NCBI RefSeq assembly: GCF_003002895.1
Contig: NZ_PVTI01000029.1
Coordinates: forward strand, 1 to 41,651
Source of the DNA: Knoellia remsis
GTDB lineage: Bacteria > Actinomycetota > Actinomycetes > Actinomycetales > Dermatophilaceae
Reading direction: 5' to 3'
Length of the DNA stretch: 41,651 bases
Within the stretch, counting starts at the first letter, position 1. Each line of letters starts with the position of its first letter. The position numbers were made by a program, and so were the translations under genes. Below the pieces are notes generated by a model. The model was not told where the DNA came from. It was given only the letters and a program-made list of their open reading frames with translations, and made no database searches. Shown here piece by piece: positions 23,368-31,185 of the stretch.

Positions 23368-24425
23368 CGACCCGGACGGTCGGCGTCGAGGAGGAGTTCG
23401 TCCTCGCCGACGCCGAGACGAGCACGCCCGTGCCCATCGGACCCGAGCTCGTCGACGCGTCCCACGACACCGCGCTGCGCACCGAGTTCAAGCAGGAACA
23501 GCTCGAGCACGCCACGAGTCCCTGCGCGACGATGGACGACCTCGCGGCCGACCTCACTCGGGTGCGCGGGCTCGCCGTCGACCTCGCCGGCGCGCGCGGA
23601 GCCGTCGTCGTGGCGACGGGCACGTGGCCGGGCGCCCACGACCCGACGCCGGGTGACACCGACCGCTACCGCCACATCAACGAGGAGTTCGGCCACCTCG
23701 CCGTCGACCAGCTCACCTGCGGCACGCACGTCCACGTATCCGTCGAGTCCCCCGACGAGGGCATCGTCGCCCTCGACGGCATCCGCGCCTGGCTGCCGAT
23801 CCTCACTGCCCTCTGCGCGAACTCGCCGTTCTGGAAGGGTGAGGACACCGGCCACGCGAGCTATCGCACCGTCGTCATCTCGCGCCTCCCGACGGCCGGG
23901 CCGATGCCGGTGTGGGGTGACGTCGAGACGTACCGCCGGACCGTCGACGAGGTGCTCGAGACCGGCGCGGCCTTCGACGACGGCATGCTCTACTACGACG
24001 CCCGGCTGTCCGCGAGCTACCCGACCGTCGAGATCCGCGTGACCGACGTCTGCCCCGACCCGGACGTGTCGGTCGCGGTCGCGGCACTGTGCCGGGCCCT
24101 CGTCACGACCGCCGTCGACCGTGGACCGGTCGGGCCGGGGGCGCCGACGTCGACCGCACTGCGCGCGTCCGGGTGGCGCGCGGCCCGGCACGGCCTCGAG
24201 GACTGCCTCATCGACCCCGCCACCGGTCGGCTCGTCCGCGCCCGCGAGGCAGTGAGCTCGCTCCTCGGTTTCACCCGCGAGGCGCTCGAGGCCACCGGAG
24301 ACTTCGAGCGCGTCCGCGACACGACCGCGCGCCTCCTCACCGACGGCACGTATGCCGCCCGCTCCCGTTCCCGGGGCGCGCCCGGTGACGTCGCGGCGGC
24401 GGTCAAGGAGCTGCGCATCGGCTGA
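23364..24425 (+). CDS. GCS2-family carboxylate-amine ligase
   Basis: A 353-residue ATP-dependent ligase of the glutamate-cysteine ligase 2 family (YbdK-like). Start ATG 23364 overlaps the oxidase stop. The family blocks are VGVEEEFVLADAET at the N-terminus, EFKQEQLEHATSPC, RYRHINEEFG, CGTHVHVSVESPDEGI, NSPFWKGEDTGHASYRTVV and SYPTVEIRVTDVCPDPDV. These enzymes join an amine to a gamma-carboxylate, often of glutamate. True glutathione or mycothiol roles cannot be assumed, since actinobacteria make mycothiol by another route. In this operon it would supply or extend the amide or peptide substrate of the diiron enzyme (inference). Confidence 0.9.
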   Translation: MTTRTVGVEEEFVLADAETSTPVPIGPELVDASHDTALRTEFKQEQLEHATSPCATMDDLAADLTRVRGLAVDLAGARGAVVVATGTWPGAHDPTPGDTDRYRHINEEFGHLAVDQLTCGTHVHVSVESPDEGIVALDGIRAWLPILTALCANSPFWKGEDTGHASYRTVVISRLPTAGPMPVWGDVETYRRTVDEVLETGAAFDDGMLYYDARLSASYPTVEIRVTDVCPDPDVSVAVAALCRALVTTAVDRGPVGPGAPTSTALRASGWRAARHGLEDCLIDPATGRLVRAREAVSSLLGFTREALEATGDFERVRDTTARLLTDGTYAARSRSRGAPGDVAAAVKELRIG

Positions 24426-24430
24426 CGCGC

Positions 24431-24525
24431 AGCGGCGTGCGCGAGGGGAGCGGCCGGCATAGCGGCGTGCGCGAGGGGAGCGGCCGGCATACCTGCGCTG
24501 CGAGCGCGAGGCGCGCGACCGGCAT
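24431..24525. repeat. 30-bp tandem repeat between the ligase and permease genes
   Basis: Two identical 30-base units lie head to tail at 24431-24460 and 24461-24490, containing GCGTGCGCGAGGGGAGCGG and ending CCGGCAT. A third, diverged unit runs to 24525 and also ends ACCGGCAT. All three end at the CGGCATA motif that is frequent throughout the window. The array lies in the 157-base gap between a stop at 24425 and the permease start at 24583, with no gene inside. Confidence 0.9.
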
Positions 24526-24582
24526 ACCGGCGGGTAGGCGTCGCAACCGGCCCGGAAGGTGACGGGTCACTACTGTGCGGGG

Positions 24583-25941
24583 ATGGAGATCCTGCACTCG
24601 GCGATCGCGATCCTCGCGGCGATCCTGCTCATCATCCGGTTCAAGGTCGACCCGGTCATCTCGCTGCTCATCGCGTGCGTCTACCTCGGGCTCGCGACGG
24701 GGCAGGGTGCCGAGGGCACGGTTACGCAGATCACGACGGGGTTCGGCGAGATCATGGCGGAGGTCGGTCTGCTCATCGGGTTCGGCGTGCTCATCGGGGC
24801 GCTGCTGCACTCGATGGGGACGTTCGGCGACCTCGTCGACATCCTCGCGCGGCGCGTGGGCAAGCGGCTGCCCTACGCCATGGCGGGGACGCTGTCGACG
24901 ATCTTCCCGTCGATCTATGTCGACGTGCAGGTCGTCCTCGCAGCGCCGATGGCGAAGGAGTCCGCGCCGGCCGTCGACCGCCGAATCGGGCTGCCGTGGC
25001 TCGCGGGCGCGATGGGGATCGGCATCTTCGCTGGGTACGTCTTCGTCGTGCCGGGGCTCGCTGCCGTGGCGGTGGCCGGGCTCATGGACGTGCCGCTCGG
25101 GAAGTACCTCATCTTCGGGCTGCCGATCGGGCTCGCGACCGCGCTCATCACGACACTGCTCTTCAAGCTGCTGCTGCGCCGCGGGTTCTGGAACGAGTCG
25201 ACCGACCTCGACGAGGACGGCGTCGTCGAGGACGGCGTCGTGCAGGACGAGGTCGAGGCCGTGCCGGCCGCGGAGGGTGCGGCCCGGCTGCCGCTCCTCG
25301 TGCGGCTGCTGCCGATCCTCGTGCCGCTCGTCCTCATCGCGACCGCGGCCATCCTCGGCGTGCTCGAGGTCTCGAACCCCGTCCTCGACTTCCTCGGCGA
25401 CGCGAACATCGCCCTCTTCATCGGCCTGCTCATCGCGTTCCTCATGGTGCGGCGCGCGATCGGCGCCGACGGGGTCGGGTCGGTGCTGACCGCCGGGTTC
25501 CACACGACCGGTGAGATCCTCCTCGTCACCGGCGTCGGCGGCTCGCTCGGTGCGGTCATCGCCGAGAGCGGCATGCAGGACACCCTCAAGTCACTCTTCT
25601 CCGCCGACGCCAACGCCCCGGTGATCGTCTCGATCCTGCTCGCCTGGTTCATCGCGGCGGTGCTGCACTTCGCCATCGGGTCGGTGTCGGTCGGCGCGAT
25701 CACCGCGGCCGGGATCATCGCGCCGGTCGTGGGCTCGCTCGGGGTCGACCCCGTCGTCATCGCGCTCGCGATCGCGTCGGGCGCGATGTTCGCGCTGCAC
25801 GTCAACAGCAACTTCTTCTGGATGTTCGCAACGCTGTTGCGTCTGTCCACCAAGGGCGCGCTCAAGACGCTGACGCTGGCGACGTCGCTCGGTGCCGTCG
25901 TGTCGCTGCCGCTCGTCATCGTCGCGAGCCTCGTGACTTGA
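24583..25941 (+). CDS. GntP-family gluconate/organic-acid:H+ symporter
   Basis: A 452-residue transporter with about 12 hydrophobic segments. ATG 24583 (MEILHSAIAILAAILLIIRF) follows GCGGGG; the ATG eight codons earlier lacks a ribosome site. GntP family features include the early FKVDPVISLLIACVYLGL, TTGFGEIMAEVGLLIGFGVL, FPSIYVDVQVVLAAPMA, the acidic central loop (TDLDEDGVVEDGVVQDEVEA) and NSNFFWMFATLLRLSTK near the end. Gluconate is the founding substrate, but related hydroxy acids are also carried, and no catabolic gene nearby points to one. Transcription of the next gene appears separate. Confidence 0.9.
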   Translation: MEILHSAIAILAAILLIIRFKVDPVISLLIACVYLGLATGQGAEGTVTQITTGFGEIMAEVGLLIGFGVLIGALLHSMGTFGDLVDILARRVGKRLPYAMAGTLSTIFPSIYVDVQVVLAAPMAKESAPAVDRRIGLPWLAGAMGIGIFAGYVFVVPGLAAVAVAGLMDVPLGKYLIFGLPIGLATALITTLLFKLLLRRGFWNESTDLDEDGVVEDGVVQDEVEAVPAAEGAARLPLLVRLLPILVPLVLIATAAILGVLEVSNPVLDFLGDANIALFIGLLIAFLMVRRAIGADGVGSVLTAGFHTTGEILLVTGVGGSLGAVIAESGMQDTLKSLFSADANAPVIVSILLAWFIAAVLHFAIGSVSVGAITAAGIIAPVVGSLGVDPVVIALAIASGAMFALHVNSNFFWMFATLLRLSTKGALKTLTLATSLGAVVSLPLVIVASLVT

Positions 25942-26043
25942 CCAAACGTTGAACCGCGGCTGAACCACTCCTGACCGCTTCGTTCCTAGGGTCGGTGGGC
26001 AGAGCGGGTCCCCCCTGGCCCGCCACGATCCATGGAGGAACCG

Positions 26044-26937
26044 ATGCGCAGGATCACTGCACACGTCCTGTCCGCGGCCGGAGCCGGTGCTCTCGCCCTC
26101 AGCCTCATGACGGCACCCGGCGCCTCGGCCGAGGAGCAGGGCGGCAAGGTCGAGCGGCACCCCGCCGCGACGACGAAGGCCGCGCAGCAGAAGGTCATCG
26201 ACTACTGGACCCCGGAGCGGATGAAGAACGCGACCCCGCGCGGCCAGGTCCGCGAGAACGCCCGCCCCGCACCCGGTGGCGGTGCGTCCGCCGAGGCCGT
26301 GCAGGTCGCGCCGCAGAAGGAGTTCGGCAAGGTCTTCTTCACCCTCGGCGGCTCGAACTACGTCTGCTCCGGCACGGCAACGCAGAGCACGAACGGTGAC
26401 GTCGTCACCACGGCCGGTCACTGCCTCAACGAAGGCCCCGGTGCCTATGCCACGAACTTCGCCTTCGTGCCGGCATACGAGAACAACAACCGGCCCTACG
26501 GCACCTGGGTCGCCGAGACGCTGATCACCACCAACGAGTGGAAGAACAGCGGCGACTTCAACCACGACGTGGGCTTCGCCGTCATGGCAGAGAACGCCTC
26601 CGGCCAGAGCCTCACCGACGTCGTCGGCGGCTACCCGATCGCGTTCAACCTCGGCTACGGCCTGCAGTTCGACGCGTACGGCTACCCGGCCGCGTCGCCC
26701 TACAACGGCCAGCTGCTGTGGAAGTGCTCCGGCGTCGCCGGGCAGGACAGCCGCGGCACGACCGACCACCGCCTGCCGTGCTCGATGACTGGTGGCTCGT
26801 CCGGCGGTGGCTGGATCACCGGCGGCAAGCTGAACTCGGTCAACTCGTTCGGCTACCGCGGTGAGAAGGACGTCATGTACGGCCCGTACTTCGGCAACGT
26901 CGAGCAGACCGTCTACACGACGGCCGCCGCCAGCTGA
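26044..26937 (+). CDS. Secreted trypsin-like serine protease
   Basis: A 297-residue exported protease. ATG 26044 follows GGAGGA at an ideal distance; the ATG four codons earlier is part of that ribosome site. The signal peptide ends near GASA-EE. A pro-region to about residue 90 precedes the chymotrypsin-fold domain. The catalytic triad is His in VVTTAGHCLNEG, Asp in FNHDVGFAVM and Ser in MTGGSSGGGWITGG. Cys pairs flank the His and Ser sites. The overall layout is like Streptomyces and Bacillus glutamyl-endopeptidase-like proteases, but specificity is not readable. A very stable hairpin follows 23 bases after its stop. Confidence 0.93.
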   Translation: MRRITAHVLSAAGAGALALSLMTAPGASAEEQGGKVERHPAATTKAAQQKVIDYWTPERMKNATPRGQVRENARPAPGGGASAEAVQVAPQKEFGKVFFTLGGSNYVCSGTATQSTNGDVVTTAGHCLNEGPGAYATNFAFVPAYENNNRPYGTWVAETLITTNEWKNSGDFNHDVGFAVMAENASGQSLTDVVGGYPIAFNLGYGLQFDAYGYPAASPYNGQLLWKCSGVAGQDSRGTTDHRLPCSMTGGSSGGGWITGGKLNSVNSFGYRGEKDVMYGPYFGNVEQTVYTTAAAS

Positions 26938-26960
26938 GGTCGCTCCTCCTCCCGTAGACC

Positions 26961-27002
26961 GGCGAAGCCGCAGGCGCACTTCGGGTGCCCTGCGGCTTCG
27001 CC
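26961..27002 (+). terminator. Strong GC-rich hairpin after the protease gene
   Basis: GGCGAAGCCGCAGG (26961-26974) pairs perfectly with CCTGCGGCTTCGCC (26989-27002). The inner bases GCAC-TTCG-GGTGC extend the stem around a TTCG loop. No U-tract follows, which is usual for GC-rich actinobacterial terminators. It lies 23 bases after the protease stop and 36 bases before the next start. Confidence 0.8.
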
Positions 27003-27037
27003 GCGTCCGTATGCCGTGTGCGCGCCATGATGGGGAC

Positions 27038-27322
27038 ATGCTGAGATCTGAGGACGTCCAGAACAAGACCTTCACGTCGACGCAGTTCCGGCCGGGGTAC
27101 GACCAGCGGGAGGTCGACGACTTCCTCGACCAGGTCCTCGAGACCCTGCGGCAGTACGAGCAGGGCGGAGCTCCCGGTGCCGCTCCGGGCGGTGAGCCAC
27201 TGCCGGCGCCGCGTGCCGGCCACCCGCCGTACGTCCCACCGTCGTCCCCCACGCCTGACGGTGGCGAGCAAGGCTTCGCCCAGCGCGCCACCCGCTGGCT
27301 CCGCGGCGACCCACCGTCCTGA
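27038..27322 (+). CDS. Small DivIVA-domain protein
   Basis: A 94-residue protein whose first 45 residues are a DivIVA N-terminal domain: MLRSEDVQNKTFTSTQFRPG, then YDQREVDDFLDQVLETLRQY. The rest is a Pro/Gly-rich linker and a short basic end (FAQRATRWLRGDPPS). It lacks the long coiled coil of Wag31/DivIVA, so it is a truncated or mini member that could bind membranes or the polar DivIVA scaffold (inference). ATG 27038 is weakly supported by GGGG upstream. Such mini-DivIVA proteins are common in Micrococcales. Confidence 0.85.
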   Translation: MLRSEDVQNKTFTSTQFRPGYDQREVDDFLDQVLETLRQYEQGGAPGAAPGGEPLPAPRAGHPPYVPPSSPTPDGGEQGFAQRATRWLRGDPPS

Positions 27323-27403
27323 GACACGAGGAAGCCGCAAGCGCTGCGCCGCGTCCGTGGGCCGTGGGTGCGCTGGGAAGAGCCAGGAACCTCGCGGGGG
27401 GTG

Positions 27404-28231
27404 TCAGTTCTTGTTGTGTCCCAAGGACCGGGCATGGAGGACGTCCTTCCAGTAGGACTCGCGCTCAAGGACGTGTTCGTCGTCCGTCCGCATCGACCAG
27501 TACTCCAGCAGGGCGAACTGCATGTTCGTCCTGAACCACTCCTCGCCCTTCTGGTCGACGAGATCGCGTAGGCCGACATTTCCGCCGTGAAGGTTGTTCG
27601 CATAGGTGGACCATCGTTGCCAGATCCCGATATCGCCGTAGGCGGAGCCGACGTATCGCTGCCCCGTCTCCCTGTCATGGATCACGTAGACACCCTTCAT
27701 GCTCTCCAAGGCGATTCGCCAATCGGCCCGAGCTTGGCCGACGACGGCTTGGAGGTCGGCAAGTGTGTGGTTGATGCGGTCATGCCCGGGGAAGGGATCT
27801 CCAGCGAATGGCTCTTCGAGGATCGAGGACACCGTCATGGTCGGAAGCTCATTCTCCATCTTGCGGCGAATGTTCCTGCCGGTCAGCTTGTGACGGATGT
27901 ACAGCCGGCGAATGAACGGCCCCATGAGGTCCTCGCGGAGAGCTACGGAGTACGAGAACGCCTGCGGTTGTGGACGTCGCTCCAACACCTGCCAGATTCC
28001 GCCGAAGAGCCACAGCGTGGAGTCATGCTTGTCCTGAGCGAGCGAGAAGATGAACGGCCGGTTGAAGTCGTCGTTGGTGCCGCGCCACGAATTCCAGCCC
28101 TGCCACTCCTCCTGGTTCGTTGCCAATACGTCGATCGGATACTTCTCCTTGTTCCAGACCGCGAAGTGGACCTTGAACTGTTGCGGCTCAACAGGCGCGG
28201 GCAGTAGGGCGGTCAACGGAATGGCGCTCAT
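27404..28231 (-). CDS. GIY-YIG nuclease-domain protein of lower GC, probably acquired
   Basis: A 275-residue protein. The C-terminal third, from about residue 178, is a GIY-YIG-like nuclease domain, KGVYVIHDRETGQRYVGSAY, then GIWQRWSTYA and a Glu in LLEYWSMR. The N-terminal two thirds has no domain I recognise (VHFAVWNKEKYPIDVLATNQ; many aromatic residues). GC is visibly lower here (about 55-58% by eye) than in the neighbours, and codon use is less biased, as expected for transferred DNA. No integrase or mobile gene is adjacent. Lone GIY-YIG proteins of this type are often found in accessory or defence regions, but a defence role is speculation. Confidence 0.85.
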   Translation of the reverse strand: MSAIPLTALLPAPVEPQQFKVHFAVWNKEKYPIDVLATNQEEWQGWNSWRGTNDDFNRPFIFSLAQDKHDSTLWLFGGIWQVLERRPQPQAFSYSVALREDLMGPFIRRLYIRHKLTGRNIRRKMENELPTMTVSSILEEPFAGDPFPGHDRINHTLADLQAVVGQARADWRIALESMKGVYVIHDRETGQRYVGSAYGDIGIWQRWSTYANNLHGGNVGLRDLVDQKGEEWFRTNMQFALLEYWSMRTDDEHVLERESYWKDVLHARSLGHNKN

Positions 28232-28273
28232 GGGGTGAGACTAGGGGCGCTATGACTCTGGGGCGACAAACGG

Positions 28274-28311
28274 CGATCGCCGCAGGCCAGAACTCTGACC
28301 TGCGGCGATCG
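28274..28311 (-). terminator. Hairpin downstream of tRNA-Phe
   Basis: CGATCGCCGCAGG (28274-28286) and CCTGCGGCGATCG (28299-28311) form a perfect 13-bp stem with a 12-base loop. Read on the minus strand it comes three bases after the encoded CCA of tRNA-Phe and is followed by GTTTGT, a short T-containing tract. It should end tRNA transcription. Confidence 0.8.
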
Positions 28312-28314
28312 TGG

Positions 28315-28391
28315 TGGTGGCCAGGGACGGGGTCGAACCGTCGACCTTCCGATTTTCAGTCGGACGCTCGTACCAACTGAGCTACCTGGCC
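28315..28391 (-). tRNA. tRNA-Phe (GAA)
   Basis: The minus strand reads GGCCAGGTAGCTCAGTTGG at the 5' end, a five-pair anticodon stem TCCGA/TCGGA around loop CTGAAAA with anticodon GAA, and T arm GACGGTTCGACCCCGTC. The acceptor stem GGCCAGG/CCTGGCC is perfect, and discriminator A plus CCA are encoded (28317-28315). A hairpin terminator follows directly. Confidence 0.97.
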
Positions 28392-28453
28392 GAAGTCCGA
28401 GCGGCCTCGCGGCCCGCTCAAACAGTCGCGCCAGATCGCTCTGGCGCCCCGCA

Positions 28454-28459
28454 ACTATA
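28454..28459 (-). promoter_or_regulatory. Candidate -10 box for tRNA-Phe
   Basis: TATAGT on the minus strand lies about 63 bases before the tRNA 5' end in a region otherwise very GC-rich. No good -35 is visible 16-18 bases upstream (TCTGGC is the best). A GCGCCAGA/TCTGGCGC hairpin at 28428-28447 lies just after the expected start site and may also end transcription of the transporter gene upstream. Confidence 0.45.
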
Positions 28460-28521
28460 ACGTATGCCGCGGGGTCGCCAGACCGGTCCGGACGCGCCTC
28501 CGGGGGTGGTCCCCAGAAGAG

Positions 28522-30030
28522 TCAGCGCACCCCCGCCATCATCTTGGTGATCCACTTGCTGCCGGCCGCCATGAGCAGGCCGACGACGACAGACGCGAGG
28601 CCGAGGAAGAGGAAGTACGGCCGCTCGTTGCTCGTGTCGTAGAACCCCGCGAGCGAGCCCGCACCCGCCGAGCCGACGGCGACGGACAGGAAGAACAGCG
28701 CCACCATCTGCGTGTGGAACGCCTCCGGCGCGAGCTTCGTCGACAGGGACTGCCCGACCGGCGACAGGCACAGCTCGGCGATGGTGAAGAAGAACAGGAT
28801 CAGCACGAGCCACAGCAGCGGCGTCGAGTTCGCGCCCCCACCGGCATACGGCAGGAAGAGCAGGAACGCGACGCCCATGCCGATGGTGCCGAGCGCGAAC
28901 TTGATCGGCGTCGACGGCTGGCGGGGCCCGAGCCGCGTCCACATCGTCGCGAACACGCCGGCGAGGATGATGATGAAGATCGGGTTGATCGAGTTGACCC
29001 AGCTCGGCGGCATCTCCCAGCCGAAGAGCGACCGGTTGAGCCGCTCGTCGGCATACACCGCGACGACGGTGAACTGCTGCTGGAACAGCGACCAGAAGAC
29101 CGCGCTCGCGATGAACATCGGGATGAACGAGATGACCCGGCTGCGCTCGTCGCTGGTGATCCGCTTGCTCGTGAGCATGACCGCGAAGAGCGCCACCGAC
29201 GCGACGAGGGTGATGGCGACGACGATGTCGGAGAGGCGCTCGGCCCGGATGACCCCGGTGACCGACAGCAGCGCGATGAGCGCGACCACGGCAGCCGCGA
29301 TCACGGCATACCGGATCTTCCCGGCACGGTCGAGTGGGTTGGCGACCTCGGAGCCGGCCGACCCGATCGTCGAGCGGCGCAGCGCGAGGTACTGGAGCAG
29401 ACCCAGGGCCATACCGACCGCCGCGAGGCCGAAGCCCCAGTGGAAGCCCTTCATGTCCCAGAGCAGGCCGGTGAGCAGCGGGCCGACGAGCGCGCCGAGG
29501 TTGACGCCCATGTAGTAGATCGAGAAGGCGGCGTCGCGACGGTTGTCGTCGCGTGAATACATGTCTCCGAGAACGGAACTCGTCGTCGTCTTCAGCGAGC
29601 CTGACCCGATGGCGATGCAGACCAGACCGATGCCGACGCCGACGAGGTTGGGCAGCACGGCGAGGGCGATGTGCCCGATCATGATGATGACGGCGGCGGC
29701 GGTGAGGGTGCGTTCGGCGCCGAGCAGCCGGTCCGCGATCCACGCGCCGAGGACCGCGGAGAGGTAGACGAGCCCGCCGTACGCGCCGACGATCGACGTC
29801 GCCGCCTCCTGCGACAGCCCCAGACCGCCGTCGGTGACCTTGTAGTACAGGTAGAAGACGAGGATGCCCTGCATCCCGTAGAAGCTGAACCGCTCCCACA
29901 TCTCGATGCCGGCGAGGTTCGCCAGGCCCATCGGGTGACCGAAGAACCTTCGGTCGTCGGACTGGCCGTGATCGACGGCGTCAGTGTTGGGATCGGACGG
30001 CGGGGCGGTTTCTGAACCCTGCGAAGACAT
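28522..30030 (-). CDS. POT-family proton-coupled oligopeptide transporter
   Basis: A 502-residue major-facilitator transporter of di- and tripeptides. FFGHPMGLANLAGIEMWERF then SFYGMQGILVFYLYY is the POT N-terminal signature with the ExxERF-type proton-coupling region. GSGSLKTTTSSVLGDMY, SIYYMGVNLGALVGPLLTGL and the late AELCLSPVGQSLSTKLAPEA are further family blocks. About 12-14 hydrophobic segments are present. ATG 30030 is preferred for its nearby GGAG; ATG 30069 or 30156 would lengthen the poorly conserved N-terminus, and 30156 would nearly meet the divergent gene. Substrate is presumably peptides by family. Confidence 0.92.
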   Translation of the reverse strand: MSSQGSETAPPSDPNTDAVDHGQSDDRRFFGHPMGLANLAGIEMWERFSFYGMQGILVFYLYYKVTDGGLGLSQEAATSIVGAYGGLVYLSAVLGAWIADRLLGAERTLTAAAVIIMIGHIALAVLPNLVGVGIGLVCIAIGSGSLKTTTSSVLGDMYSRDDNRRDAAFSIYYMGVNLGALVGPLLTGLLWDMKGFHWGFGLAAVGMALGLLQYLALRRSTIGSAGSEVANPLDRAGKIRYAVIAAAVVALIALLSVTGVIRAERLSDIVVAITLVASVALFAVMLTSKRITSDERSRVISFIPMFIASAVFWSLFQQQFTVVAVYADERLNRSLFGWEMPPSWVNSINPIFIIILAGVFATMWTRLGPRQPSTPIKFALGTIGMGVAFLLFLPYAGGGANSTPLLWLVLILFFFTIAELCLSPVGQSLSTKLAPEAFHTQMVALFFLSVAVGSAGAGSLAGFYDTSNERPYFLFLGLASVVVGLLMAAGSKWITKMMAGVR

Positions 30031-30158
30031 GATCTCCATGAGAGCACGTTCACCTGTGCTGGTTGTCATCGGGTATGCCGTGTTCTCACCTGCCGAGAAC
30101 CGTCGCGTATGCCGGCGGGTGCGGAATGTTGTTGCGCCAGTGGGGTGTTGGCTCACCC

Positions 30159-31100
30159 ATGCGAGCCATCACCTACAGCGAGTACGGCACCACCGATGTC
30201 CTCACCTCGAGCGAGGTGCCCGACCCGAAGGTCGGCCCCGCCGAGGTTCTGATCCGGGTGCGCAGCGCCTCGGTCAACCCCGTCGACTGGAAGATCATGG
30301 CGGGCTACCTCGACCCGCTCATGCAGGCGGACTTCCCCGTGGTCCCCGGCTGGGACGTCGCCGGCGTCGTCGAGGCCGTCGGGCCCGACACCCCGGAGTT
30401 CGAGGTCGGCGACGAGGTCATCGCCTACGCCCGTAAGGACTGGGTCCAGCACGGCACCTTCGCCGAGCTCGTCGCCGCGCCCGTGCGCACCGTCGCCCGC
30501 AAGCCGAAGGCCCTCGACTGGAACGAGGCCGCCGGCCTCCCGCTCGCCGGCCTCACGGCATACCAGCTGCTGACCCGGCTCGGCGTCGGCGAGGGCGACA
30601 CGGTCCTCGTCCACGCGGCCGCGGGTGGCGTCGGCGTGCTGGCGGTCCAGATCGCCCGCGCCCTCGGCGCCCGGGTCATCGGGACCGCGTCGAGCGGCAA
30701 CCACGACTTCCTGCGCGAGCTCGGGGTCGAGCCGGTCGAGTACGGCGACGGTCTCGTTGAGCGGGTGCGTGAGCTGGCGCCGGAGGGGGTCGACGTCGTC
30801 GTGGACTTCGTCGGGGGAGTGCTCGACGTGACGCAGGCGATGCTCGCCGAGGGCGGCCGGCACGGGTCGATCATCGACCCGTCCGTGGCCGAGGCTGGGG
30901 GCATCTCGTCGTGGGCCCGGCCCGACGCCGCGCAGCTCCAGGCCCTCGCCGATCTCGCCGACGCCGGGCAGCTCACCGTGCCCGTCGCCGAGGTGTTCCC
31001 GCTCGAGAAGGTCGCGGAGGCGTTCGAGCTGAGCCAGGGCGGGCACGTGCGCGGGAAGTCTGGGGAAGATCGCCATCGAGGTGAGCCGCTGAGGGGATGA
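30159..31100 (+). CDS. MDR-family NADP-dependent quinone-type oxidoreductase with shifted C-terminus
   Basis: A 313-residue zinc-independent medium-chain reductase. ATG 30159 begins the usual MRAITYSEYGTTDVLTSSEV. The fold markers are SVNPVDWKIMAGYLD, VPGWDVAGVVEAVG, LPLAGLTAYQLL and the nucleotide loop HAAAGGVGVLAVQIARALG. The normal family ending is HVRGKIAIEV. Here HVRGK is followed by SGEDRHRGEPLRG. Removing ten bases (31059-31068, adjacent to a repeated GGGAAG) restores KIAIEVSR and a stop at 31090-31092. So the last strand is replaced by a frameshifted tail. The enzyme may still fold, but this end is part of the dimer interface in relatives. Confidence 0.88.
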   Translation: MRAITYSEYGTTDVLTSSEVPDPKVGPAEVLIRVRSASVNPVDWKIMAGYLDPLMQADFPVVPGWDVAGVVEAVGPDTPEFEVGDEVIAYARKDWVQHGTFAELVAAPVRTVARKPKALDWNEAAGLPLAGLTAYQLLTRLGVGEGDTVLVHAAAGGVGVLAVQIARALGARVIGTASSGNHDFLRELGVEPVEYGDGLVERVRELAPEGVDVVVDFVGGVLDVTQAMLAEGGRHGSIIDPSVAEAGGISSWARPDAAQLQALADLADAGQLTVPVAEVFPLEKVAEAFELSQGGHVRGKSGEDRHRGEPLRG

Positions 31101-31146
31101 CCCCGGTCGTGCGCGGCGCGCGGACGGCATACCGACGCAGGAACGG

Positions 31147-31181
31147 CGAGAGGCCCACACCGTGATGGTGTGGGCCTCTCG
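31147..31181 (-). terminator. Hairpin downstream of tRNA-Asp
   Basis: CGAGAGGCCCACACC (31147-31161) pairs perfectly with GGTGTGGGCCTCTCG (31167-31181) around loop GTGAT. On the minus strand it begins four bases after the tRNA-Asp 3' end. No long U-tract follows. It can serve both the tRNA pair and, in the other orientation, the convergent oxidoreductase gene. Confidence 0.82.
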
Positions 31182-31185
31182 TGTG

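Noticed and set aside
27404-28391. Integrated element at tRNA-Phe
   Set aside because: I found no integrase gene and no second copy of the tRNA 3' end, so only the lower GC supports transfer.
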